Shown here: positions 50,482 through 58,754 of the stretch, one piece after another
Numbering within the stretch: position 1 is the stretch's first letter
How the letters are laid out: the number at the start of each line of letters is the position of its first letter
Assembly (NCBI RefSeq): GCF_025195125.1
Contig: NZ_JAMGSL010000013.1
Coordinates: 135,848-199,847, forward strand
Direction: 5' to 3'
DNA length: 64,000 bases
Origin: Streptomyces sp. Je 1-79
GTDB taxonomy: Bacteria; Actinomycetota; Actinomycetes; Streptomycetales; Streptomycetaceae
The notes under the pieces: generated by a model
Told to the model about the DNA's origin: nothing
Seen by the model: only the letters and a program-made list of their open reading frames with translations
Database searches by the model: none
Translations under genes and position numbers: made by a program

Positions 50482-51740
50482 GGCGCCCCACCCGGCTCGG
50501 GCTCCCGGGGCTCCGACGGAACCGCGCGGTCCGGATCTCCCGGCTCTCCCTGCGTGACCTGCTGTCCGAGGCCACCGCCGGGATGCTCCAGCGGCCCGGC
50601 CGCTCGGCCCTGACCGCGCTCGGTACCGTCCTGGGCGTGGGCGCCTTCGTCGCCGTGCTCGGCCTGACGTCCACCACGTCCCAACAGATCGACGAGCGTT
50701 TCAACGAGCTGACGGCGACCGAGGTGACGATCGAGGACACCGGCGGCGACCAGCCCGAGTACGTGGAGAACGCCTTCCCGAAGGACGCCGACGCGCGCAT
50801 CGAGCGGCTGAACGGGGTGCGCGACGCGGGCGTGTACTGGACGGTGCGGCTACCGGAGGGGCAGGGCGTGCGGTCCGCGCCCGTGGGCGCGGCGGCCGAG
50901 GAGGCCCAGAGCCAGATCGTCGCGGCCTCGCCCGGCGTTCTGGCGGCCGCCGGCCCGCATCTTCAGCAGGGCAGGACGTTCGACGCGTACCACGACCGGG
51001 AGGCGCAGCAGGTCGCCGTGGTCGGCTCCGGGCTGGCGGCGCGGCTGGGCATCACCACGCTGGAGACGGCCCCCGCGGTCTTCATCGACGGAGACGCCTT
51101 CACGGTGATCGGCGTCATCGACGAGGTCGACCGGAAGTCGGACGTACTGCTCTCCGTCGTGGTCCCGCGCACCACCGCCGAGCGCGTCTGGGGCGGGCCG
51201 CGGGGCGAGCGCGCCAAGATGCTGATCTCCACGGAGCTGGGCGCCGCCCAGCAGGTCGCCGGGGAGGCCGCGCTCGCGCTCGATCCCGCGCACCCCGAGT
51301 ACTTCCAGGCCGTCGCGCCTCCCGACCCCAGGTCGCTCAGGACGGCGGTCACCTCGGACCTCGACCAGCTCTTCCTGCTCCTCGCGGGCATCTGCCTGCT
51401 GATCGGCGCGGTCGGCATCGCCAACACCACGCTCGTGGCCGTGCTCGAACGGACGGGAGAGATCGGCCTGCGCCGTGCTCTGGGCGCCCGCAGCCGCCAC
51501 ATCACGCTGCAGTTCCTGGCCGAGTCGGGCGCTCTCGGCACCCTGGGCGGACTGGTCGGCACGACCCTCGGCACCTTCGCCGTGGTCGGGACCTCGATGG
51601 CCCGCGAATGGACCCCGGTCATCCATCCCGCCACCGTGATGGCGGCTCCGGCCATCGGCCTGGTGACCGGCCTCGTCGCCGGCCTGTACCCCGCCTGGCG
51701 CGCGAGCCGCATCCAACCGGTGGAGGCCCTGCGGCGCTAG
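50478..51740 (+). CDS. MacB-type FtsX-domain ABC permease
   Basis: 420 residues from GTG 50478. One N-terminal helix (GRSALTALGTVLGVGAFVAVLGL), a ~230-residue extracytoplasmic MacB_PCD domain (ERLNGVRDAGVYWTV, AASPGVLAAAGPHL), then three helices (LFLLLAGICLLIGAVGIANTT, GALGTLGGLVGTTLGTFAVVG, TVMAAPAIGLVTGLVAGLYPAW) and the WRASRIQPVEALRR ending typical of this family. Forms an export complex with the two upstream proteins. A terminator follows at 51743. Confidence 0.94.
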   Translation: MRRPTRLGLPGLRRNRAVRISRLSLRDLLSEATAGMLQRPGRSALTALGTVLGVGAFVAVLGLTSTTSQQIDERFNELTATEVTIEDTGGDQPEYVENAFPKDADARIERLNGVRDAGVYWTVRLPEGQGVRSAPVGAAAEEAQSQIVAASPGVLAAAGPHLQQGRTFDAYHDREAQQVAVVGSGLAARLGITTLETAPAVFIDGDAFTVIGVIDEVDRKSDVLLSVVVPRTTAERVWGGPRGERAKMLISTELGAAQQVAGEAALALDPAHPEYFQAVAPPDPRSLRTAVTSDLDQLFLLLAGICLLIGAVGIANTTLVAVLERTGEIGLRRALGARSRHITLQFLAESGALGTLGGLVGTTLGTFAVVGTSMAREWTPVIHPATVMAAPAIGLVTGLVAGLYPAWRASRIQPVEALRR

Positions 51741-51742
51741 GC

Positions 51743-51780
51743 CTGAGGGGAGCCCCGCCACTGCGCGGGGCTCCCCTCAG
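51743..51780. terminator. bidirectional hairpin after the efflux operon
   Basis: Perfect 16-bp stem (51743-51758 with 51765-51780), 6-nt loop, between convergent genes. Confidence 0.9.
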
Positions 51781-51808
51781 TCGGCGACGATGCGCGCCGG
51801 TGCCGTGT

Positions 51809-52237
51809 TCAGCAGACCTTGGAGGTCGAGCCGCCGGTCGAGTTCAGGTAGCCCGTGGCGTGGGTGCAGAAGGCCGCGGTGTCGGCGGCCGGGCCCCAGA
51901 GCTCGGAGCGCGTGGTGTTGGTCAGCCGCGCGTCGCCGTAGTCGTTGCCGGAGTCGGAGTGGTTCACGACGTGGACGTAGAGGTCCCAGTTCGAGTGCGC
52001 GCTCCGGAACTGCTGCCACACGTAGATGTAGGCGTAGTTGTATCCACAGCCGTAGTACTGCTTGACCGACGCGGCGTCCATGCCGCCGATCTGGATCACC
52101 CGGGTGGAGCCGACCTGAGACACGTTGGCGCAGCCGGAGGGGGTGCTGGCGGCGGCGGAGGGGGCATTGACGAGGGAGAGACCGGCTATCGCGGTGAGAG
52201 CACCGAGAGTCGAGGCGGCCTTCTTTGCAAAGTTCAT
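51809..52237 (-). CDS. small secreted protein of unknown function
   Basis: 142 residues from ATG 52237 (TTGGAG upstream). Signal peptide MNFAKKAASTLGALTAIAGL...PSAAAS. The mature part has STPSGCANVSQVGSTRVIQI, an aromatic stretch QYYGCGYNYAYIYVWQQF, and CTHATGYLN...SKVC, four cysteines in ~110 residues, so disulfide-stabilised. No family recognised. It is encoded next to the efflux system and opposite to it, with its own AT-rich upstream region. Confidence 0.78.
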   Translation of the reverse strand: MNFAKKAASTLGALTAIAGLSLVNAPSAAASTPSGCANVSQVGSTRVIQIGGMDAASVKQYYGCGYNYAYIYVWQQFRSAHSNWDLYVHVVNHSDSGNDYGDARLTNTTRSELWGPAADTAAFCTHATGYLNSTGGSTSKVC

Positions 52238-52276
52238 GGCTGAGCTCCAAGTTAACGGCAGGCGAAGCCCGCTGAA

Positions 52277-52304
52277 GCTATAGCCAATGATCGATCGAAG
52301 TAAA
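52277..52304 (-). promoter_or_regulatory. possible promoter of the small secreted protein gene
   Basis: TTTACT (52304-52299) and TATAGC (52282-52277) on the minus strand, 16-nt spacing, about 40 bases before the ATG, in unusually AT-rich sequence. Confidence 0.35.
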
Positions 52305-52393
52305 TGATCACGGGTGTGATTGCCGTCACCCTGATGGAGGGTCATATCAAGTCTGTGCAAGGCGAGTTGGAAGATCCTGGGTGAATCGGTGCG

Positions 52394-52457
52394 GAGCCGC
52401 GGACGTACGGCGCGGTGGCCGGGGCTCCACCGAGCCGCGGACGTACGGCGCGGTGGC
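52394..52457. repeat. 26-bp perfect direct repeat
   Basis: Identical 26-nt copies at 52394-52419 and 52432-52457 in the gap between the small secreted protein gene and the third LCP gene; contains an ACGTAC core. Confidence 0.88.
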
Positions 52458-52490
52458 GAGCCGGCGCCGCCGGGGGCGCTCCACGCGAAA

Positions 52491-52516
52491 CGGCCGGACC
52501 CCGAAGGGCCCGGCCG
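52491..52516 (-). terminator. hairpin after the third LCP gene
   Basis: 7-bp outer and 3-bp inner stem with one mismatch, about 20 bases after the LCP3 stop. Confidence 0.6.
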
Positions 52517-52536
52517 TGATCGTGTGACGCCGTCGG

Positions 52537-54273
52537 TCAGCTCTTGCCGTCCCACTTGTAGACGGAGTAGACCTCCATGCAGTCCACCTTGTCGTCCGCG
52601 CCCTCCGGCAGGTCGCCCGCCTCGTGCTTCGGCTTCTTGTACGTGGCGCCCTCGCGCCAGTCGCCGCCGACGACGAGGGTGATGTTCTCCGCCTTCGCGT
52701 CCGCCCGGACCGCCGAGTCCGGCAGACCGAGGGCCTGGGCCACGGACAGGGCGTCCGCCTTGCCCTGGTCGCCGGCCGACTTCGGGTACGTGACCACCGT
52801 GTCCTTGCGGGGCGCGGCGCTCTGAGCGGCGGCCGCCTGCGTGAACCCCTTGCCCTGAAGGGTCTTCGCCATGCCGCTCGCCCGGCCGTCCACGGACATC
52901 TGGCCGTCGACACCCGTGCCGTTGATCACGGTGATGCCCAGGGTGTTCGGCGCGGCAGCGGTCGGGCCCTTCGGCTTCGCGGAGGCGGAGGCGGACGGCT
53001 TGGCGCCGGACGGGTCGCCGTTCTTGTCGAAGGCGATGTCGTCGCGGAGCATCGACCACATCTTGTCGGCGGAGGAGGGGACCAGCTGGAGCCACTGGTT
53101 CGGCTTCGGCGGGTACGGTCCCGTCGGGACCGTCGTCGTCGTGAGGCGGTCGAGCTTCACGTTCTTGAGCTGCATCGACAGATCGAAGAGCTTCGACACC
53201 GAGCGGATCTCGTCCGAGACCTGAAGGGCCTGTGTGGCGGTCTCGGCAAGGCCCATGAGGCGTCCGGTGTCGGTCCAGGCGTTCTGGCTCTGGAGCTTCT
53301 CCATCATGCCGTTCATGTACATGTGCTGGGCCTTGGCGCGGTTCTGGTCGTTGCCGAACGCGTGCCGGGTGCGCAGCCACTGGAGCGCCTGCTCGCCCTT
53401 GATCTCGGTGGTTCCCTCCTTCAGCTTGAGGCCGGAACCGCCCTTCTGAAGCCTGGTCGACTTGTCGTGGACGCCGGTCGTCACACAGACCGGTACGCCG
53501 CCGACCTCGTCGGCCATCGCGACCACACCCGCGAAGTCGACCATCATCCAGTGGTCGATGTAGACCCCGGTGAGGCTCTCCCAGGTGGTGAGGGTGCAGC
53601 CGGGGCCGCCGCGCGCGAGCGTCTCGTTGATCGGCCTGTTGGTCGTGGCGGCGTACGACGTGCCGTTCTCGTCCTTGCACGCCGGGATCGGGACGACCGT
53701 GTCGCGCGGGATCGAGATGATGTTGGCGTTCTCGCGGTCGGCCGAGATGTGCAGCAGCATCTGCACATCGGCCAGCGGCTTGCGGTCGCGCTCGTTCTTG
53801 CCGCCGCCGAGCGCCACGTTCTTGGCGTCGGCTCGGCTGTCGGAGCCGATCAGGAGGATGTTGAGCGGGGTGTCGCCGAGCGCGTTCGGCGACGCCTTCT
53901 TCACGCCGCTGTCGCCGCCCGCACGGCTTCCGCCGCGGAGGTTGCCGTTGAGGTGCTGGTAGTACAGGTATCCGGCGCCGGCCGTGCCAAGTATCAGCAG
54001 GGACAGGGTCGCGGCGACCCAGCGCAGCACCTTGCGTTTGCCGCTCTTCTTGGCGCGCTTGCGCGGCCCCTTGCGCCGGTGGTTCGCCCGGCCCTCCCGA
54101 GGGCCGTCACCCCGGCCCGCGCCCTCGCCGTCGTTCGATCCGTTCTCCGCGACCTCGGTGCCGACGGCCGGGCCCTCACCCCGGTCGTCGTACAGGCTTT
54201 CGTCCCACCCCAGATCGCGGGGGCGCGGGACGCCCCCTCGCGTCCCCGCCCTGCGTACCCCGTTCTGTCCCAC
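52537..54273 (-). CDS. LCP-family glycopolymer transferase 3 with LytR_C domain
   Basis: 578 residues from GTG 54273. A ~85-residue charged cytoplasmic tail, one helix (VLRWVAATLSLLILGTAGAG), LCP domain with LNILLIGSDSRADAKN, DVQMLLHISADRENANIIS, IPRDTVVPIP, INETLARGGPGCTLTTWESL, IDHWMMVDFAGVVAMADEVG and ALQWLRTRHAFG. A LytR_C domain (ITVINGTGVDGQMSVDG) follows at ~445-540, after an Ala/Ser/Pro linker. Ends in an acidic Cys-containing tail (DKVDCMEVYSVYKWDGKS). It lies 50 bases after LCP4 on the same strand, so the two are an operon. Confidence 0.94.
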   Translation of the reverse strand: MGQNGVRRAGTRGGVPRPRDLGWDESLYDDRGEGPAVGTEVAENGSNDGEGAGRGDGPREGRANHRRKGPRKRAKKSGKRKVLRWVAATLSLLILGTAGAGYLYYQHLNGNLRGGSRAGGDSGVKKASPNALGDTPLNILLIGSDSRADAKNVALGGGKNERDRKPLADVQMLLHISADRENANIISIPRDTVVPIPACKDENGTSYAATTNRPINETLARGGPGCTLTTWESLTGVYIDHWMMVDFAGVVAMADEVGGVPVCVTTGVHDKSTRLQKGGSGLKLKEGTTEIKGEQALQWLRTRHAFGNDQNRAKAQHMYMNGMMEKLQSQNAWTDTGRLMGLAETATQALQVSDEIRSVSKLFDLSMQLKNVKLDRLTTTTVPTGPYPPKPNQWLQLVPSSADKMWSMLRDDIAFDKNGDPSGAKPSASASAKPKGPTAAAPNTLGITVINGTGVDGQMSVDGRASGMAKTLQGKGFTQAAAAQSAAPRKDTVVTYPKSAGDQGKADALSVAQALGLPDSAVRADAKAENITLVVGGDWREGATYKKPKHEAGDLPEGADDKVDCMEVYSVYKWDGKS

Positions 54274-54323
54274 CCCTGGTTCCCCTCAGTACTCGGACGT
54301 GGCCCGTGACCCGGAGCCCGGGG

Positions 54324-56093
54324 TCACTTGGCGCACACCTTCTTGTCGGCTTCCACCTTGTCGACCTCCGGTGCCTTGGTCGGTCCGGTGATGGGCACCC
54401 CTGCGCCCTTGAAGTCGGATCCGAGGACGAGAGTCATGGGCTCCAGGTTCCCGGCATCCGTGGTTCCCGGCTTGAGCGCCGTTGCCGGCAGGCCCATCAT
54501 GTCCGCCAGCTTGCGGGCCTGGTCGGCCTGGTTCGGCGCGTACGTGAGCGTGGTCTTCGCCGCCTTCTCGGGCGCGTTGGCCTTGTTCGTCGACCGCGTC
54601 ACACCCTGGTCGTTCTGCAGCCAGTCGATCGTCTTCTGTGCGGCGCCCTGGATGCCGCTGCCGTTGTAGACGTCGACACGGACCGCGGACGCCTTGGCGC
54701 GGGTCCCCTGGAGCAGCTTCGCCTGCGCCTGCGCCTGGGCGTTCTTGGCGTCCTTCTCCTTCTGCTTCACCTCGGTGAAGGAGACGTCGTTCTGCACCAT
54801 GCTGAACACCTGCGGTGCCGTGGCCGGGTCGAGGACGACGGTTGCCCTAGCGTTGGGCGGCTCGTCCGGGTTGTCGCGCACCGGAACGGTCATGAAGCTG
54901 ATGTTCTTCAGGTCGACCTTTCCGAGCTCCTTGGCGAGGGTGGTCAGCTTCAGGGCGGTGCCTATTCCGCTGTCCACCGTGAGCGCCTGGGTCGCCGCGT
55001 CCGCGACCTTGTACAGCTTCGTCGGGCTCTCGAGCGTGTCTTCCTTCATCTGCCGGATCATCGAGGCGAGGAACTGCTGCTGCATCTTGATCCGGTCGAG
55101 GTCGCTCTCGTTGCCGAGACCGTGCCGGTTGCGGAGGAACGCGAGCGCGTCCTCGCCCATGATCGTGTGCTCGCCCTCCGAGAGGTTGAGCTTGGAGTAG
55201 CTCTTGTCGCGGATGGGCTTGGAGAGGCAGACCTTCACGCCGCCGACGGCGGTCGACAGCGTCTTGACGGCGTTGAAGTCGACCATCATGAAGTGGTTGA
55301 TCTCGATCCCGCCCGTGAGTTCCTTGACGGTGCGCATCGTGCAGCCCGGGTCACGGCCGTTCACGCCGAACGACTCGTTGAACCTCGTGGTTCCGACCGA
55401 GCCGGGGATGACCTTGGTCGAACCGTCGGTCTGCTTCGTGGGGCAGTCGGGGATCTTGACCTTGAGGTCGCGGGGGATGCTCAGGGCCGTCGCGTTGGTG
55501 CGGTCCTCCGAGACGTGGAAGAGGAACGTCGTGTCGGCGTGGCCGGTGACGTTGGTCTTGTTCCCGTAGCTCGTGTTGCCCTCGCCGGTGCGGACGTCGT
55601 TGCCGATGATCAGGATGTTCAGCGGCCCCTCCATCGACTCGCCGCCGGCTGCGGCGTCACCGACGTCGATGGTGCTGATGTTGCCGTTGAACTTGTTGTA
55701 GAGCGCGTACACGCCCACACCGCCGGCCAGGAGCACGAACGCCATCGTCCCGCCGGTCCAGAGCAGGACCTTCTTCTTCCGGGACTTCGCCGGCTTGCGC
55801 TTGCGGCGCCCGGTCTGCGGCTGCCCGCCGCCGGGGGCCTCGGGGGCGCGGCGCCGGCGCTGGCCGGGGACGGGTGCCTCGGTCGGCGCACCGGTCGTAC
55901 GGGAGCGCTGGCCGGAGCGGGAACCCTCGGCGGATCTGGGGGCGGGAGGGGTGGCGCCGCGGGGCCGGGACTGCGGTGCCGACTGCCCAGCGGAGTGGTT
56001 CAGTCGCAGTTCGTAATTGCCCGTCTGCGGGTTGAGGACCCACTGGTCGGCGGGGTCGATCTCATCCGCCTGTCCACGGCTGTGCGCGTCCAC
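54324..56093 (-). CDS. LCP-family glycopolymer transferase 4 with LytR_C domain
   Basis: 589 residues from GTG 56093; GGAGG is 12 bases upstream, a little far, and the start is not certain. The cytoplasmic tail begins DPADQWVLNPQTGNYELRL, a motif repeated at the N terminus of several actinobacterial LCPs, then Pro/Arg-rich sequence, one helix (TGGTMAFVLLAGGVGVYALY), and the LCP domain: LNILIIGNDVRTGEGN, ADTTFLFHVSEDRTNATALS, IPRDLKVKIPDCP, FNESFGVNGRDPGCTMRTV, INHFMMVDFNAVKTLSTAVG and ALAFLRNRHGLGN. LytR_C (RVDVYNGSGIQGAAQKTIDW) near ~450. Confidence 0.94.
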   Translation of the reverse strand: MDAHSRGQADEIDPADQWVLNPQTGNYELRLNHSAGQSAPQSRPRGATPPAPRSAEGSRSGQRSRTTGAPTEAPVPGQRRRRAPEAPGGGQPQTGRRKRKPAKSRKKKVLLWTGGTMAFVLLAGGVGVYALYNKFNGNISTIDVGDAAAGGESMEGPLNILIIGNDVRTGEGNTSYGNKTNVTGHADTTFLFHVSEDRTNATALSIPRDLKVKIPDCPTKQTDGSTKVIPGSVGTTRFNESFGVNGRDPGCTMRTVKELTGGIEINHFMMVDFNAVKTLSTAVGGVKVCLSKPIRDKSYSKLNLSEGEHTIMGEDALAFLRNRHGLGNESDLDRIKMQQQFLASMIRQMKEDTLESPTKLYKVADAATQALTVDSGIGTALKLTTLAKELGKVDLKNISFMTVPVRDNPDEPPNARATVVLDPATAPQVFSMVQNDVSFTEVKQKEKDAKNAQAQAQAKLLQGTRAKASAVRVDVYNGSGIQGAAQKTIDWLQNDQGVTRSTNKANAPEKAAKTTLTYAPNQADQARKLADMMGLPATALKPGTTDAGNLEPMTLVLGSDFKGAGVPITGPTKAPEVDKVEADKKVCAK

Positions 56094-56338
56094 GGTTACT
56101 TGAATCCTCCGTCGGTGCCACGCGAGGCGCCTCCCCCGGCTGGCGCTCGGTCGTTCGATCCGTTGAGTGCGCGACCAAGCGGTCGGAAGCACCGGATCGC
56201 GTCACACTATCCGCCCAGTTCAGCGTGGGGCGACGTCCGTGACAAATTCCACGCCCCTTACAACTGGGCAATTTGCCCAAACCTCATCCACACCGCCTTC
56301 CCCTCCAACTCCTTGGACTTCCCTTTACTTACGCACTC

Positions 56339-57532
56339 CTAGGCGCACGCTCCATCCGCCGCGTTGCGCCCCGCGAAGGTCGGTGTCGGCGCCGGAGTCG
56401 GGGAGCTCGCGGTGCCCGCCTTCCCGTCGCCCTCGGTGACTTCGCCCCCGCTCGCCCGGGGCGAGGCCGAAGGGTCGGCGCCCTGCGTCACCGTCACGGG
56501 CTTGTCCTCGCGGAGCCGCTTGAAAAGTTGACTCGCGTCCGGTTGGACGAGTTCGTCCCGGTTTGCGTTGTACGAGTACGGCCGCCGCGGAACCGTGAGG
56601 AATTGCACCTTCTCCGTGGGGACCGACCGCATCGACCGCGCCAGGTCGTACAGATCGCGCAGCGAGGCCAGTCCCGGGTCGGTCGTGATGGACTTCGTCG
56701 CCGCGTCCAGGACCGGGTAGAGCCGGGTCGGGTTCAGCAGGACGCCGTTGCTCTGCACCTTGTTGACCAGGGCGCCCAGGAACTGCTGCTGGCGGTCCAT
56801 GCGTTCCGTGTCGCTGCCGTTGCCGAGCGACTTGCGGGCCCGTACGTAGCCCAGCGCCTGCTCGCCGTCGAGCGTCTGGCGCCCGGCGGCCAGCTTCAGC
56901 TTGGCGTCCTTGTCGTCGATGGGCTCCCGCAGGCAGACCTCGACCCCGTCGACGGCGTCGACCATCTTCTTGAAGCCCCGGAAGTCGATCACCATGTGGT
57001 GGTCGATCCGGATCCCCGTGAGCCGCTCGACGGTGCGGATCGTGCACGCCGTGCCCCCGACCTCGAAGGCCGAGTTGAACTGGGCGAATTGCGGCTTTGT
57101 GCGCGTTCCGTCCGGTGTGCGGCAACTGGGCATGTTCACCATCAGGTCGCGCGGGAGGGAGACGGCCGTCGCGCTCGACCGCCCCGCCGCGATGTGCAGC
57201 AGGATCGTGGTGTCGGAGCGCTGGGTGCCCTTGTCCCTCCCGTACTTGGTGTTGCCCGCGCCGGTCCGGGTGTCGGAGCCGATGAGCAGGATGTTCTGCG
57301 CGCCCATCGCGCCCGCCGCGGGGCGCTCCTTCTCGTACCTGAGCAGCTCGGCGGCGGCGTCGGTGTCCGTGGTGATGTTGCCGTCGAGCTTGCGGTAGAG
57401 CCACCAGCCGGCACCCGCCGCGGCGAGGACGACGACCGAGACCCCGAGTGCCGTCCAGCGCAGCCAGTGGCGTTTGCGCGGGGCCTCCGGTTCGGCGGGC
57501 GTGCCGGGACTGTCCGTCACGTCTGGGTCCAT
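56339..57532 (-). CDS. LCP-family glycopolymer transferase 5
   Basis: 397 residues from ATG 57532; AAGG is directly next to this ATG, so GTG 57520 may be the true start. Short cytoplasmic tail, one helix (LRWTALGVSVVVLAAAGAGW), LCP domain: QNILLIGSDTRTGAGN, DTTILLHIAAGRSSATAVS, LPRDLMVNMPSC, FNSAFEVGGTACTIRTVERL, IDHHMVIDFRGFKKMVDAVD, LGYVRARKSLGNGSDTERM. No LytR_C domain; a Ser/Thr/Pro/Ala-rich C-terminal tail instead. Separate from LCP4 by 245 bp, so probably its own transcript. Confidence 0.93.
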   Translation of the reverse strand: MDPDVTDSPGTPAEPEAPRKRHWLRWTALGVSVVVLAAAGAGWWLYRKLDGNITTDTDAAAELLRYEKERPAAGAMGAQNILLIGSDTRTGAGNTKYGRDKGTQRSDTTILLHIAAGRSSATAVSLPRDLMVNMPSCRTPDGTRTKPQFAQFNSAFEVGGTACTIRTVERLTGIRIDHHMVIDFRGFKKMVDAVDGVEVCLREPIDDKDAKLKLAAGRQTLDGEQALGYVRARKSLGNGSDTERMDRQQQFLGALVNKVQSNGVLLNPTRLYPVLDAATKSITTDPGLASLRDLYDLARSMRSVPTEKVQFLTVPRRPYSYNANRDELVQPDASQLFKRLREDKPVTVTQGADPSASPRASGGEVTEGDGKAGTASSPTPAPTPTFAGRNAADGACA

Positions 57533-57864
57533 CCTTCGCGGCGTCGGCGGCGCGCCCGGCGCCGCCGTTCGAAGAGTTGGACGGCCGAACCTGACGCTTG
57601 GTTGTGCGGGAGGGGGTACGTACCCGCCGATCATGTACCGGAGTTGACGCACGGACCCGGGGACTCGGCGAGTCGGTGCGCCATACGGGTGGATCCTCGG
57701 GCCGGCTGCCGTACGGGTGGATCCTCGGGCCGACTGCCATACGGCGGCGCGCCGCGCGGCTCGTGGCCGGGTCCGTGGCCGGGTTCCTGTGCGGCCCGCC
57801 GTGCGCCGGCCCGCCGCCCGCCATGCGCTGGTCGGGGCGGCGCGCCGCGCGCCGCCCCGCCACG
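57533..57864. other. 332-bp non-coding region upstream of LCP5
   Basis: No gene supported. It holds a perfect 12-bp palindrome (57614-57625, GGGTACGTACCC), which may be an operator or promoter element, and the 28-bp tandem repeat listed separately. The left part is very G/C-rich with stem-forming potential just before the LCP5 start. Confidence 0.5.
57684..57739. repeat. 28-bp tandem duplication
   Basis: Copies at 57684-57711 and 57712-57739, differing at one position; a partial third unit (TACGG) follows. Contains TACGGGTGGATCCTCGGGCC. Confidence 0.88.
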
Positions 57865-58617
57865 TCAGGCGGCGGTCGCCGTGACCCGCTCGCTCTCCAC
57901 GCGCTTCTCCAGCGCCTCGGGCGCCAGCAGGTCCAGGTTCCGGCACAGGACGACGGAGGCGCCGGCCGCCAGCGGTGCGTACAGCCCGGCGGAGACCCCG
58001 TCCCAGGTGTCGTACGGACGCCCGGAGAGGAGGCGCGCCCCGGGAGCCAGGCCCAGCGCCCCGGCGTCCGCGCGGGCCCGCTCGACGAGCTGGGCGCCCG
58101 TCAGTTCCGTACCGCCGGCCAGCAGGGCCGGGGAGTCGGCGTCCACCGGGACGAACGGGGCGAAGCGGTCACCCTGGCTCGGCACCTCGACCGCGTAGTC
58201 CGCGTACCCGGCGGGCGGGGCCGGGAAGCGGCGGCCCATGGGCGCGAGGGAGAGCGCGATCCGGTCTCCCGAGCAGGCCAGGCCCGCGTCGAGCGTGTCG
58301 GGCCCCGCGACCACGTAGTCGGCGTCGGCCGGGTCCCCGCCGAGCTCCGCGGTCACGCCCACGGACGAGCAGGCGAGCAGCCAGACCGCCGTCTGCCAGT
58401 GCGCCGGCAGCAGCAGTGCGAGCCGGTCGCCCGGGGAGGCGGAGAGCTCCCCCTGGAGAAGGTTGGCGGTCTTGGCCACCCAATTGGCGAAGGTGGCCAC
58501 GGACAATTCGACGCGCTCACCGGTGGCGTCGTCGTAGAAGGTGACCAAGGGGCGGGCGGGGTCCGCGGCGAGCGCGGATCGCAGCAGGTCGGCGGGGGTG
58601 CGGTCGCTGGCGTTCAC
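57865..58617 (-). CDS. TIGR03089-family protein (truncated acyl-CoA synthetase-like)
   Basis: 250 residues. Looks like the N-terminal lobe of an AMP-binding adenylating enzyme: PLVTFYDDATGERVELSVATF, WVAKTANLLQGELSASPGD, LLLPAHWQTAVWLLACSSVG, but the AMP-binding P-loop and the C-terminal lobe are absent. This short form is a recognised actinobacterial family (TIGR03089) of unknown function, near the LCP genes in other genomes as far as I recall. It cannot act as a normal ligase. Divergent from the PGRP gene. Confidence 0.85.
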   Translation of the reverse strand: MNASDRTPADLLRSALAADPARPLVTFYDDATGERVELSVATFANWVAKTANLLQGELSASPGDRLALLLPAHWQTAVWLLACSSVGVTAELGGDPADADYVVAGPDTLDAGLACSGDRIALSLAPMGRRFPAPPAGYADYAVEVPSQGDRFAPFVPVDADSPALLAGGTELTGAQLVERARADAGALGLAPGARLLSGRPYDTWDGVSAGLYAPLAAGASVVLCRNLDLLAPEALEKRVESERVTATAA

Positions 58618-58754
58618 GCGGGCAAGGGTACGCGGGGAGGGGTGCGGGGACCCGCCGTACCGGTGACGCCGTCCTCCGGTCGGACCGACGGGCCGTCAGT
58701 TTCCCGACGGGATTCCGCCGAGCGGAACCGGCTCCGCCTGCCGACGATCGCTTC

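Noticed and set aside
52624..54309. 561-codon plus-strand frame opposite LCP3
   Set aside because: Val/Leu/Arg/Gly-rich translation without domain pattern; the LCP motifs on the minus strand explain the codon bias.
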